Assembly (NCBI RefSeq): GCF_001514495.1
Contig: NZ_BCNM01000012.1
Span: 1-64,000, forward strand
DNA: 64,000 nucleotides
Source: Paenibacillus pabuli NBRC 13638
GTDB taxonomy: Bacteria; Bacillota; Bacilli; Paenibacillales; Paenibacillaceae
Direction: 5' to 3'
The notes under the pieces were generated by a model, which was given only the letters and a program-made list of their open reading frames with translations, ran no database searches and had not been told where the DNA came from. How positions within the stretch are numbered: position 1 is the first letter of the stretch; the number at the start of each line of letters is the position of its first letter. The position numbers and the translations under genes are program-made. Positions 8,095 through 16,215 of this stretch are shown here, one piece after another.

Positions 8095-8523
8095 ATGATA
8101 GATCCAAAAAATTATCTTTGGGGGTTATTGATGGTAACGTTAAAATTACTTACAGAGAAACCGATTCTACAATCTGAACTAATGGGTCTTTATCAAGATG
8201 CTGGTTGGTGGCCTAACCGAGATGAGAATGGAATATTACAGCTACTTGTTAGTGGTGTTGCAGTTGGAGCTTGGAAAGATGATATATTGGTTGGTTTCTG
8301 TAGGTCTATTTCAGATGGAATATATCGGGCTTATGTAGAAGATGTTGTTGTATTAAGTACGTACAGAAATAAAGGAATAGGAGAACTAATGGTCAAAAGA
8401 CTTTTAGATGAAATGAAAGATATTGATGTTATTAGTTTGTTTTGTACAGAGGATTTGGATGGTTTTTACGAATTGTCAGGATTTAAACGGACAAAGCAAA
8501 TTGTAATGCATTATAAGAATTAG
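8095..8523 (+). CDS. GNAT family N-acetyltransferase
   Basis: About 142 residues with the acetyl-CoA loop YRNKGIGELMV (about residue 90) and a terminal FYELSGFKR motif. The N-terminal YQDAGWWP motif is shared with small Bacillota GNATs. ATG 8095 is chosen because GAGGA lies 7 nt upstream; the ATG at 8065 has no ribosome binding site and overlaps a TCCGAC/GTCGGA palindrome (8058-8072). Acceptor unknown. Confidence 0.75.
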   Translation: MIDPKNYLWGLLMVTLKLLTEKPILQSELMGLYQDAGWWPNRDENGILQLLVSGVAVGAWKDDILVGFCRSISDGIYRAYVEDVVVLSTYRNKGIGELMVKRLLDEMKDIDVISLFCTEDLDGFYELSGFKRTKQIVMHYKN

Positions 8524-8540
8524 AGAATTTAGAAAGTTTA

Positions 8541-8615
8541 GGCAGCATCAATGACGCTTTTAGGTCTGGATGAAGATTGATCAGGAAGACAACCTTGCCG
8601 GTCTAAGTGGCAAAG
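8541..8615 (+). repeat. Diverged member of the palindromic element family
   Basis: An imperfect palindromic tip at 8544-8558 (AGC/GCT and TCA/TGA arms) is followed after 4 nt by GGTCTG and then by a GAAGACAACCTTGCC stretch, the same order as in the element at 825-895. A TTGCC/GGCAA hairpin follows at 8593-8613. Neither outer R box is recognisable. Confidence 0.25.
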
Positions 8616-8694
8616 CACCTCGCGGATACGATTTTTAAGCATTTAAGGTTCATAAATATCAGAAAGTTATACACATAATTAAGTGTAAAACAAA

Positions 8695-8714
8695 AGAGGG
8701 TCCGAAGACCCTCT
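8695..8714 (-). terminator. Terminator of the minus-strand small gene
   Basis: AGAGGGTC (8695-8702) and GACCCTCT (8707-8714) form an 8-bp stem with a 4-nt loop. On the minus strand it is followed by a T-rich run and it overlaps the stop codon of the gene ending at 8713. Confidence 0.75.
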
Positions 8715-9006
8715 AAATGCTAGAGTTTTGTAACTCACAATAAAGTTGGAGAGCATCTTTGAAACCTTGTATGTAGATACTTCTTTCTAGGATGGAGTGG
8801 AGAGAAATTTGAGCGTCTTCGTAAAGAAAGATGGTATGTTGAAGTTGATCGGGTAAAGCTTCACGAAGCGTTCTGAAAAATTGATCCGTTTCTGAAGAAA
8901 GCTGACTGTACTCTTTATTATGTTCTGATAGTTCAGTGTAGAGTAATTCCAGACGTATTCTTATAAGTGGTTCTACTAGTGAATCTAATGTATTAACCAT
9001 TGACAC
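8713..9006 (-). CDS. Small helical protein, DUF6809-like
   Basis: 97 residues, almost entirely helical, with a C-terminal SIYIQGFKDALQLYCEL motif resembling DUF6809 proteins. That assignment is from memory and uncertain. It is the only minus-strand gene in the first 36 kb and is divergent from an HTH regulator across three 16-bp operator-like palindromes. It has its own sigma-A-like promoter and a terminator at its end, so it is an independent, tightly controlled unit. The AGGAGG site lies just upstream of the start on the minus strand. Confidence 0.6.
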   Translation of the reverse strand: MSMVNTLDSLVEPLIRIRLELLYTELSEHNKEYSQLSSETDQFFRTLREALPDQLQHTIFLYEDAQISLHSILERSIYIQGFKDALQLYCELQNSSI

Positions 9007-9016
9007 TCCTCCTAAT

Positions 9017-9086
9017 TAACTCTATAGAGTTATTATATAACCTTAAAGAGTTAATTACAAGGTGAATTTTTAACTTTATAGAGTTA
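9017..9086. promoter_or_regulatory. Three operator-like palindromes in a divergent promoter region
   Basis: TAACTCTATAGAGTTA at 9017-9032 is a perfect 16-bp palindrome. TAACCTTAAAGAGTTA (9038-9053) and TAACTTTATAGAGTTA (9071-9086) are near copies. The middle copy lies exactly between the -35 and -10 of the minus promoter, the first abuts its -10, and the third overlaps a candidate + strand -10. This is the layout of a repressor-controlled divergent pair; the YozG-like regulator encoded next door is the obvious candidate ligand. Confidence 0.7.
9032..9060 (-). promoter_or_regulatory. Sigma-A-like promoter for the minus-strand gene
   Basis: Read on the minus strand: -35 TTGTAA (9060-9055), 17-nt spacer, -10 TATAAT (9037-9032). 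The same hexamer read on the + strand (TTACAA) is 16 nt upstream of TATAGA (9077-9082), a possible back-to-back promoter for the regulator gene. Confidence 0.6.
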
Positions 9087-9150
9087 TTAGTTCTCTTTTC
9101 ATTGATGATTGCTGATATGGGAGATAAGATGGAATTATGGAGGGGAAAAG

Positions 9151-9375
9151 ATGACCGTAATCAAGTGCAATATAAGAGAACTCATGGCAGAACATCGAAT
9201 CGATGATATAACAGAATTGATGGCGAAATCCGGCTTAAGTAGGAATTCAATCAATAAGTTATACCGGGAAACCAATATAGAAACAACTAAATTAGAAACT
9301 TTATTCAAGTTATGCGATACATTTAACTGCAAGTTATCTGATCTGATTGAATATGTGCCTGGAGAAGATATATAG
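9151..9375 (+). CDS. YozG-like HTH transcriptional regulator (Xre/Cro-CI type)
   Basis: A 74-residue single-domain Cro/CI-type DNA-binding protein: helix-turn-helix around GLSRNSINKLYRETN and the C-terminal TLFKLCDTFNCKLSDLIEYVP motif of the HTH_26/YozG group. ATG 9151 has GGAGGGG 7-8 nt upstream; the in-frame ATG at 9109 lacks one. Divergent from the small helical protein gene; the shared intergenic region holds three 16-bp palindromes, so autoregulation and repression of the neighbour are likely. Confidence 0.75.
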   Translation: MTVIKCNIRELMAEHRIDDITELMAKSGLSRNSINKLYRETNIETTKLETLFKLCDTFNCKLSDLIEYVPGEDI

Positions 9376-9404
9376 CGAAGATAGATTCAAAAAGAAATTC
9401 CGTC

Positions 9405-9504
9405 GTATAACATCACAATCAAGCAGCGGCTCCATCGGAGCCTTGGTCTGCTGGAAGGGTTTCGTGGAGAGGGTCAGACGTCTTGAATATTGGGAACGTT
9501 ATAT
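9405..9504 (+). repeat. attC-like site, best-preserved copy
   Basis: R''-like GTATAAC (9405-9411), 5-nt spacer ATCAC, L''-like AATCAAG (9417-9423), a structured centre, L'-like CTTGAATATT (9482-9491), 6-nt spacer GGGAAC, R'-like GTTATAT (9498-9504). R''/R' pair over 7 positions with one wobble; L'/L'' pair over CTTGA/TCAAG with unpaired extra bases. The centre holds GGCTCC/GGAGCC (9428-9433/9437-9442) inside AGCAG/CTGCT. Total 100 nt, beginning 29 nt after a stop codon. Box order, spacer lengths and size match integron attC sites; each R box departs from consensus at one position. Confidence 0.5.
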
Positions 9505-9549
9505 GCAATTGCTGTAGAGCTAATTAATACCGTATTGGGGTTGTTATGA

Positions 9550-10023
9550 ATGAATTTAATTCACTTTAAAATTGAACCATCGCAAGAAGAAACAAATATC
9601 AAGGTTTTAAATATATATATAAATAATGAGAATTTAATTGAAATTATAAAGAGATATGAAGTTCAGTTTGATCCTAAAATAGCAGGCAACTATGACGGTC
9701 TGAATATAAATTTTTATAAAGATATTGATGAACATTTTTTTGGAGAGCTTAATGAAAATGATCTTTTCAACTATGATGGAAAAACTCAAATATTAGGTTG
9801 TGATTGCGGAGAGCCAGGATGCTGGCCTTTATTGATAAAGATATCGGTAAGTGATGAAATTATTGTTTGGAGTGATTTTGAACAGCCTTATAGAAATGAA
9901 GATTCAGCAGGAGGATATTGGGATTATTCAAATTTAAAGCCCTTCGTATTCCATAGAAAACAATATGAAGAACAAATAAAAGAGATATATAGAAATTTCA
10001 ATAAAGAAGGCATCAGCATATAA
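9550..10023 (+). CDS. Conserved protein of unknown function with CxCGExGCWPL motif
   Basis: 157 residues, acidic, soluble. The central motif ILGCDCGEPGCWPL, with IVWSDFEQPYR after it and a C-terminal WDYSNLKPFVFHRKQYEEQI, recalls a family of unknown function spread among bacteria. The Cys pattern suggests a metal site or structural turn. ATG 9550 is used; an ATG at 9546 opens a frame of only seven codons. It starts 45 nt after the attC-like site at 9405-9504. Confidence 0.6.
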   Translation: MNLIHFKIEPSQEETNIKVLNIYINNENLIEIIKRYEVQFDPKIAGNYDGLNINFYKDIDEHFFGELNENDLFNYDGKTQILGCDCGEPGCWPLLIKISVSDEIIVWSDFEQPYRNEDSAGGYWDYSNLKPFVFHRKQYEEQIKEIYRNFNKEGISI

Positions 10024-10064
10024 TTTATGTTCTCGCATCGGGGATACAAGTCGTATGAATACAT

Positions 10065-10090
10065 AAAGCATTGATGAATAGTGCTTTTTT
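10065..10090 (+). terminator. Weak terminator
   Basis: AAAGCA (10065-10070) pairs with TGCTTT (10082-10087), followed by a T run. The stem is AT-rich. The remaining gap to 10225 contains a CGTTC/GAACG palindrome near 10152-10170 but no gene. Confidence 0.5.
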
Positions 10091-10225
10091 AATAAGCAGG
10101 TGACATCATCTAAAATTAAATTCTTACTTCGGGACTTATGCCCCTTGTCGTTCAATGTCTGACGAACGCGACGCAGCCTTAAGATAAGAGCATTTAAACC
10201 TAATTTAGTGATAGGAGGCGAAAGT

Positions 10226-11311
10226 TTGATTTCTGAGAAAAAGCTTAAACGGGTTGAACTTGTTCGTGCTCTTGTTCTTGAAACACTACATACTACAGAG
10301 AATACCTCCAAGAAAGAGGAAGCATTGGTTAATCTTTTCGGAGTTTCTAGCTTCGCTATATTGCTTGCTATAAGAAGAGAACAAAATTCGGAAATTGCTG
10401 CGATTGCGGGATTGCTGCATGGTTTTTATTACTATAAAACCGGAATCAAATACTTTCCTGGTCCTAATAGTGCAGATACGGTAAGACCGATTTTGCGCAG
10501 CACCCAAATCTTTACCGACGAAGAGTTATCGGTCATTCTTCGATCGATCTTTTATCAAAAAGATAAACATCGGGTCCATGGACCATATGAAGAAATTATT
10601 AAAGACGCGATACTTATAGAGAGGTATGTTCAGAATCCAGGGGATCATTTTTCTAAAGTTGAGATATATAGACTACAAAAAGGTTTTGTTGAATTAGGGA
10701 TTCCGATAGAACAGGTAGAGGTGAAGTGCAAGATTAATAGAAGAACGATAAACAAAGGAACTGAAGATAGACGTCTTAGATTGGCTGAAATTGCGGAAGC
10801 GCTTGCGATTCAAGAAGTTATGGGGATTTCGGAGGATGAAAACTTTCGACAAATATGCAAGTACTGGCCGGACTCGGATATCTATAAAGTATTGGAAGCG
10901 AATTGGTGTGCCGCATTTGTCTATCATTGCTGCATGAAGGCTGGCATCATACTCCCTATTCGCTACCCGAATCACAGTTATCGATTAGCTGGGGTTGGTG
11001 CGTGGTTGGATTGGGCTAAGCTACCTGAAACGAATTTTTTATATCAAGATGGGTATCATGGTTTTATACCAAAGCGTGGTGATATTGTCATTTTTGATAA
11101 GCTTCTATCTGATAATTCTCATGATCATATTGGAATTGTATTGGCATGTGAGGGAAACCAATTATTGGTTGCAGAGGGTAACAAAGACAATGAAAACTTC
11201 TCCAGCGTTCGTTACAAGGATAGAGGGCACTGTATTTACGGATATATGCGTATAGATGACAGCTATCAATTTCATTTTGATGGGGAATATATGCCGATCC
11301 TTTCTAAATAA
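10226..11311 (+). CDS. HD-like domain fused to a CHAP amidase domain
   Basis: About 361 residues. Residues 1-150 match an HD-type metal-dependent hydrolase family (AIAGLLHGFYYYKTG, GPNSADTVRPILR, HGPYEEIIKDA), but the HD doublet reads HG, so the metal-binding Asp is missing. Residues 185-361 form a CHAP cysteine peptidase/amidase domain with NWCAAFVYHCC (nucleophile) and SHDHIGIVLA (His). No signal peptide is visible, so the CHAP domain would act in the cytoplasm. The start is TTG 10226 behind AGGAGG with 8-nt spacing. The fusion may be a recent join of two small genes. Confidence 0.65.
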   Translation: MISEKKLKRVELVRALVLETLHTTENTSKKEEALVNLFGVSSFAILLAIRREQNSEIAAIAGLLHGFYYYKTGIKYFPGPNSADTVRPILRSTQIFTDEELSVILRSIFYQKDKHRVHGPYEEIIKDAILIERYVQNPGDHFSKVEIYRLQKGFVELGIPIEQVEVKCKINRRTINKGTEDRRLRLAEIAEALAIQEVMGISEDENFRQICKYWPDSDIYKVLEANWCAAFVYHCCMKAGIILPIRYPNHSYRLAGVGAWLDWAKLPETNFLYQDGYHGFIPKRGDIVIFDKLLSDNSHDHIGIVLACEGNQLLVAEGNKDNENFSSVRYKDRGHCIYGYMRIDDSYQFHFDGEYMPILSK

Positions 11312-11375
11312 TGTTTAGGAAAATAGCTATAAAAATAATAGTGAGCTTAAATGTTGTTTGAAAGGAGTGAATTAA

Positions 11376-11948
11376 ATGAACAATTCTTGGACCATTTGTA
11401 TTTCAGGAGAATATGACTTGAATTTTCTGATGTTTGTGGCTAGTGCATGTGGATTATTAACAGATGAGTTCGAAGAAGGTGTTTGGCCAAATAGCCAATT
11501 TTTAAATGTTGAGCAAAGTAATGAAAAATTTAAAGAACAATGGAAGGAGCTATGGAATCAGAGCATTTCTAAAAAGGGGGAGCGGAAAAGGGGAAATCAC
11601 CAAAATTTAATTATAGATCCTCCTCATTTTTCAATGATTAGAGAAGAAGACTTAAAGGCTGTTCTTATTAAGATGTGGCCGTCATTCATTAAATGGTGGA
11701 ACATGCCTGCTGGCGGTCAGATTGCAATGCATTATTGGGAAGCTAAACCAGATCTCTTAGCTTTTGTGCAAGAATTCGAAAGCCAAGTCGGAAGAAAAAT
11801 TAAGCCATTTAGGTTAGATGTCGATTTAGTGTATACAGGTTTAAACGAACCCATTGAAGTAAATGAACAATTTATAATCATGCCAATTAAATCCGAGTAT
11901 TTAATGAAGAGAGATTGGTGGATAAAGAGATTTAAGGAGTATTATTGA
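11376..11948 (+). CDS. Uncharacterised Trp-rich protein
   Basis: 190 residues, soluble, with many tryptophans (KEQWKELWNQ, KMWPSFIKWWNMP, RDWWIKRF). No known domain is recognised. The composition and the GGQIAMHYWE segment suggest a folded globular protein. ATG 11376 follows AAAGGAGTG at good spacing, so translation is likely. No functional link to the neighbours is evident. Confidence 0.5.
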   Translation: MNNSWTICISGEYDLNFLMFVASACGLLTDEFEEGVWPNSQFLNVEQSNEKFKEQWKELWNQSISKKGERKRGNHQNLIIDPPHFSMIREEDLKAVLIKMWPSFIKWWNMPAGGQIAMHYWEAKPDLLAFVQEFESQVGRKIKPFRLDVDLVYTGLNEPIEVNEQFIIMPIKSEYLMKRDWWIKRFKEYY

Positions 11949-12015
11949 ATATGAGAATATGAGAAGGTTGTGAGAATTGATTGGAATTGAGTAAGAAATT
12001 ATAAAGCCGAAGGGG

Positions 12016-12486
12016 ATGGTCGCTATACTCCTAGTATATTGGCGGTATTTTCTTTATGTTTTGGATCATAAATTAAACGTTCTAATCGAATGTTGGCAAG
12101 AAGGATTATATCTTCAAGGGATAATCCATGACATGTCTAAATTCTCTCCTCACGAATTTTTTCCATATGCACGTAAATTCTATTCAAATCAGAAGGACGA
12201 GAATACCGAGCTGAGATGGAAGAATGCGTGGCTGCACCATCAAAATCATAATAAGCACCACTGGGAATATTGGATAGTAAATAAAAATACTAGAGAAGCC
12301 TTACCAATGCCAAAGAAATATTTGATAGAAATGGTATGTGACTGGCGGGCTTTCTCAAGAAAATGGGGGCGTAAAGTTAAAGAAACTAATTTACCAGAAA
12401 GAATGATGACATCTGAAAGTGTAATATTACACCCAAAGACAAGGGAAGAACTTGAAAACTTCATGAAGAAAAAACAACAACAATAA
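12016..12486 (+). CDS. DUF5662 family protein
   Basis: 156 residues matching my recollection of DUF5662: GIIHDMSKFSPHEFFPYARKFY, then a conserved WLHHQNHNKHHWEYW block and a LPMPKKYLIEMVCDW..FSRKWG segment. The dense conserved His/Asp residues suggest a metal-binding HD-like fold. Function unknown. ATG 12016 lies shortly after AAGGGG. The next gene starts 8 nt after the stop, so the two may be co-transcribed. Confidence 0.7.
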   Translation: MVAILLVYWRYFLYVLDHKLNVLIECWQEGLYLQGIIHDMSKFSPHEFFPYARKFYSNQKDENTELRWKNAWLHHQNHNKHHWEYWIVNKNTREALPMPKKYLIEMVCDWRAFSRKWGRKVKETNLPERMMTSESVILHPKTREELENFMKKKQQQ

Positions 12487-12494
12487 AAAACATA

Positions 12495-13511
12495 GTGAAG
12501 AAGGTGCCCCTTTCATTGTTTAACCTAAAAATATCAAATAATAAAGCATTCATTGAACTGAATGATTATGTCTCACAGGTAAAGAATAAAATATCTGCTA
12601 CCGCTGCTGCGACATATATTATTCATAATGATCGTATCGTGAATGAATGGTATTCAGGAGTACATGGCAATTCTAAACGTAGTCGATTAGTTGATGAGGA
12701 ATCACAATTTAATGTTGCTTCAGTTCGAAAAACATTTTTAGGATTTGCTATTAGTCTCGCATTACTTGAAGGTAAGGTCAGAAGTATAGATGATCTTGTT
12801 GTGGACTACTTGAATGAGGTAGATAGGGACGCACTAAGACATATAACAATACGACATTTGTTAACCCATACTCATGGTTTAAGTGATCTGGATAATAGAT
12901 TGTTTCTTCAGGGGACTGACTGGAAGTACAATAATATTGGTGTTAATCTGCTAATTGAGATTATTCGGAAATTATATAAAATCCCTTTATCACAATTACT
13001 CACAGAGCGTTTGTTCTCACCTATGGGCTTTAGCCAAACAGGATGGAGAAAGGAAAATAATGAAAAATTAGTATGGCTTAATGAGCACTATAAGGATGAT
13101 CAAGGTAACCAAGCCAACTTATTTATGAGCACAAAGGAACTGGCATATTGGGGTTATCTCCATTTGAATAAGGGAGCTATAAACGGGAAGCAGATACTTC
13201 CTAAAGAAATATTCGAGCAAACAACCACTATTATTAGTCCTCCTGATCTGGAACAACAATTGCCGAGAAACGGTTTTTTTTGGTTTGTGCAAGATGAGCC
13301 GCGGTCTTTTACAGAATTAGGTGATAAACTTCCACACGGTTCTTTTCAGTCTCTGGGGGCCACTGGATGTGCCTGTCTTGTCATTCCTAAGTGTAAAACT
13401 GTAGCGGTAAGAATGTATAATCAGACTGGACAAAATCCGTTAGGGTACGACTACCTTGAGGACATCAAAACATTTGGGGATTTGGTCTGTAAGTACATAG
13501 AAGATCTATAA
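12495..13511 (+). CDS. Serine hydrolase of the beta-lactamase/PBP family
   Basis: 338 residues of a class C beta-lactamase-like fold. The active-site SxxK is SVRK in NVASVRKTF (about residue 78), the second motif is YNN in DWKYNNIGVNLL, and a degenerate KTG-like region lies near the end (GSFQSLGATGC). HLLTHTHGLSDL is a family hallmark. There is no signal peptide, so it is probably a cytoplasmic esterase or peptidase rather than a beta-lactamase. The start is a GTG with a poor ribosome binding site, 8 nt after the preceding gene. Confidence 0.75.
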   Translation: MKKVPLSLFNLKISNNKAFIELNDYVSQVKNKISATAAATYIIHNDRIVNEWYSGVHGNSKRSRLVDEESQFNVASVRKTFLGFAISLALLEGKVRSIDDLVVDYLNEVDRDALRHITIRHLLTHTHGLSDLDNRLFLQGTDWKYNNIGVNLLIEIIRKLYKIPLSQLLTERLFSPMGFSQTGWRKENNEKLVWLNEHYKDDQGNQANLFMSTKELAYWGYLHLNKGAINGKQILPKEIFEQTTTIISPPDLEQQLPRNGFFWFVQDEPRSFTELGDKLPHGSFQSLGATGCACLVIPKCKTVAVRMYNQTGQNPLGYDYLEDIKTFGDLVCKYIEDL

Positions 13512-13672
13512 ACCGTGAACTTGGCTTAAATGATATCAGTTATTCCATCTTAAATGATAATGATAAATTTTTTACTGGATAAGAATATATGTTCCGGTAC
13601 AATTGAACTAAGAATAGTAAATCTCTTCCTCTAAATTTGATTACAAATAAAAACAGAGAGGTGAGTGACAAG

Positions 13673-14197
13673 ATGGAACAAAAGAATGCGCCAGAGGTAA
13701 GAATTGAACTTTGGGACGAAGAAGATCTAGGTTTGCTTCGCCAATTAAATTCGCCAGAAATGACAGTACATTTCGGAGGACCAGAGACTGAGGAGAAAAT
13801 CCTAGCTCGTCATAAGCGCTATTATGAAATCGCCCAAAATGGAACAGGAAAAATGTATAAGATCCTTTTGCTTCCGCATCTTGAAGTCGTGGGTAGTGTA
13901 GGGTACTGGGATCAGACGTGGAAAGAAGAATCTATTTACGAGATAGGATGGAGTGTTTTATCGGAATATCAAAGTAGAGGAATAGCGACAGAAGCAACAG
14001 CCAAGGCCATAGCTTCTATCCATTCTGAAAAGAAGAAACATAAATTCATTCATGCTTTTCCTAAAACCAAGAATCCCGCTTCGAATGCCATTTGTCGCAA
14101 GCTGGGATTTTCGTATATTGGTGAGTGTGATTTTGAATATCCTGTTGGGACAACCATACGATGTAACGACTGGAGACTGGCAGTTGAGGAAAATTAA
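13673..14197 (+). CDS. GNAT family N-acetyltransferase (RimJ/RimL type)
   Basis: About 174 residues. The acetyl-CoA loop is YQSRGIATEATAKAI and the RimL-type NPASNAICRKLGF motif follows. The N-terminal RQLNSPEMTVHFGG segment is typical of RimJ/L-like enzymes. ATG 13673 is chosen because GAGAGGTGAG precedes it; an upstream in-frame ATG at 13637 lacks a site. Acceptor unknown. A strong terminator follows at 14255. Confidence 0.75.
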   Translation: MEQKNAPEVRIELWDEEDLGLLRQLNSPEMTVHFGGPETEEKILARHKRYYEIAQNGTGKMYKILLLPHLEVVGSVGYWDQTWKEESIYEIGWSVLSEYQSRGIATEATAKAIASIHSEKKKHKFIHAFPKTKNPASNAICRKLGFSYIGECDFEYPVGTTIRCNDWRLAVEEN

Positions 14198-14254
14198 GAT
14201 CAAAAGCAAGGGGGGAATTTTACATCAGCTGCATGGCTTTCTCCATATTTCAGG

Positions 14255-14283
14255 GCAGATGAGAGACCATCTGCTTTTTTTTT
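14255..14283 (+). terminator. Rho-independent terminator
   Basis: GCAGATG (14255-14261) and CATCTGC (14268-14274) enclose a 6-nt loop and are followed by nine T residues. It ends the transcript of the preceding acetyltransferase gene. Confidence 0.85.
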
Positions 14284-14443
14284 GCTTGATTTACTTCATA
14301 TATGTAATAATATGGGTTAGTACTTAGTGCATATAATTTCCTGATTAAAGGGACATGATGAATGCCTAGTTTCTATGGATTTATCTTTATTTGAATCCTA
14401 GAGACGCTGAGTGAAACTACTTAAACCATTAAGGAGAACTAAA

Positions 14444-14992
14444 ATGTCGCAGTTTCCCGAATTAGAAACAAAAAGACTTGTATTAAGAGAACTAACACAG
14501 AATGATTCCACGGATATATTTCAATGCTTTTCATTGGATGAGGTTACGAAGTTTTATGATGTGGAGAGTTTTACAAATATTAAACAAGCAGAAGATTTAA
14601 TTCAAAGATGGAATGAAAGATTTGAAACAGGACAAGCCATTCGTTGGGGAATCACTTTCCAGTCGGAAAACAAAGTAATCGGAACATGTGGCTTTCATGG
14701 TTGGATGAAAAATCATTATAAGGCTGTCATTGGATATGAACTATCACCAGAATATTGGCATCAAGGTTTTATGACCGAGGTAGTTGAAAAGGTAATTGAA
14801 TATGGATTTAATACGCTTGGCTTAAACCGAATTGAAGCATTTGTAGAGCCAGAGAATGTGGGGTCAAGAAAGGTACTTGAGGAAATTGGCTTCAGAGAAG
14901 AAGGAATATTGAAGGAAAATTTTTATTGGAAGAATCGATTTGTTAATAATGCCATTTATGCATTTCTTAAGAAAGACTATAAAGTTCATTAA
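14444..14992 (+). CDS. GNAT family N-acetyltransferase (RimJ/RimL type)
   Basis: 182 residues beginning ELETKRLVLRELTQNDS, the typical RimJ/RimL opening. The acetyl-CoA site lies around YWHQGFMTEVVEKVI and the NVGSRKVLEEIGF motif is intact. Homologs acetylate ribosomal protein N-termini or antibiotics; the target here is unknown. ATG 14444 has AAGGAG 8 nt upstream; the in-frame start at 14411 has none. The next acetyltransferase gene starts 26 nt downstream, suggesting one transcript. Confidence 0.8.
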   Translation: MSQFPELETKRLVLRELTQNDSTDIFQCFSLDEVTKFYDVESFTNIKQAEDLIQRWNERFETGQAIRWGITFQSENKVIGTCGFHGWMKNHYKAVIGYELSPEYWHQGFMTEVVEKVIEYGFNTLGLNRIEAFVEPENVGSRKVLEEIGFREEGILKENFYWKNRFVNNAIYAFLKKDYKVH

Positions 14993-15018
14993 TAACTAAA
15001 CGAAAGAAGGATAAACAG

Positions 15019-15519
15019 ATGGTTACAATTAGATTTGTTTCAAATGAGGATATCCCACACATTCAATCCATAGCTCAAGAAACATGGAATTATACTTATA
15101 AAGGCATATACTCCGAAGAATACATACAAAATTTTCTAAGTAGAGCATATTCAGATGAGAATTTAAGTCGATCTGTCGATAGAGATCTTCAAAGTGCCCA
15201 TCGGAGTTTTTTAATAGCAGAATTTAATGGCAAAGTCGTTGGATATGCTCAAACAAGTCAAGTCCAAGAAGAAGAATATGAATTACTAAGAATCTATATA
15301 CGACCTGAATATCACAAAATGGGAATAGGCAAAGAATTCATTCAGAAATTCACTCAAGATTTAAAGCCAATAAATAAACTGTTTGCTTGGGTAGGGAAAG
15401 AGAATCATATAGGAAGAGCATTCTATGAGAAAAGTGGATTTAAAGAAATAGAAGAGATGACTGAAACCATAGAAGGGCACAGCAATACGCAAGTTAAATA
15501 TGAATTGGATATTTCGTAG
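15019..15519 (+). CDS. GNAT family N-acetyltransferase
   Basis: 166 residues. MVTIRFVSNEDIPHIQSIAQETW opens a GNAT resembling the PaiA/YvbK-type group; the loop is YHKMGIGKEFI and the C-terminal motif is FYEKSGFKEIEE. It lies 26 nt after one acetyltransferase gene and 18 nt before a kinase gene, and may share their transcript. AAGGAT precedes ATG 15019. Confidence 0.8.
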   Translation: MVTIRFVSNEDIPHIQSIAQETWNYTYKGIYSEEYIQNFLSRAYSDENLSRSVDRDLQSAHRSFLIAEFNGKVVGYAQTSQVQEEEYELLRIYIRPEYHKMGIGKEFIQKFTQDLKPINKLFAWVGKENHIGRAFYEKSGFKEIEEMTETIEGHSNTQVKYELDIS

Positions 15520-15537
15520 GGAAAGGTGGGTTCATCA

Positions 15538-16062
15538 ATGTTTTTTCTCCAAATGTCGGGATTTCCTGGTTCGGGTAAGTCCACTCTTTCAAGACGGATA
15601 GCTAAAATAACGGGTGCCATAATTATTGATCATGATATCTCAAAGTCCTCCATATTGAAGTCCATGGGGGATCGGAATTTAGAATTAAAAGTTTTAGGTA
15701 TGACTTCATATAATGTTGATTGGGCCCTGATAGAGTTTTATCTCTCCCAAAGCTATGACGTAATATTCGATAGTCCATGCTTTTATTCTGAGATGATTGA
15801 AAGAGGTTCATCATTGAGTAAGAAGTATAATGCTAAATATAAGTACGTTGAATGTTACCTGAATGACTATCAGGAAATAAGTAAAAGATTACAACATCGA
15901 GAACGAATGATGAGCCAGATTTCGGGTACATCTGAAGAAGAGTTTAGAAATAATATTAATGATAGTAAGAGACCTAATGATATTAAATGTTTGCTTGTTG
16001 ATTCGTCACAATCTATAGAGATGTATTTGGATAACGTTTTAAATTATATTGATGAAGAATAA
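15538..16062 (+). CDS. AAA_33-type P-loop kinase
   Basis: 174 residues with Walker A GFPGSGKST at about residues 8-16, DHDISKS as the second acid motif, and a C-terminal VDSSQS strand. It belongs to the same broad class as the 7558 kinase but is clearly a different branch. Predicted to phosphorylate a small molecule, cytoplasmic. ATG 15538 follows AAAGGTGGG. It probably shares a transcript with the acetyltransferase 18 nt upstream. Confidence 0.7.
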   Translation: MFFLQMSGFPGSGKSTLSRRIAKITGAIIIDHDISKSSILKSMGDRNLELKVLGMTSYNVDWALIEFYLSQSYDVIFDSPCFYSEMIERGSSLSKKYNAKYKYVECYLNDYQEISKRLQHRERMMSQISGTSEEEFRNNINDSKRPNDIKCLLVDSSQSIEMYLDNVLNYIDEE

Positions 16063-16215
16063 GTAATGTCTCGTGAAATATAAGATCAAATGAGAAAAAA
16101 TGCAAACGGATGAATGGCTAAGAAGATTGGAATGGACATTGGAAACCAATTTTGTAGGATAATAGAATTATTGCGATTTCTTTAATATATATTCATAAAG
16201 AATAATGGAGAGCTT

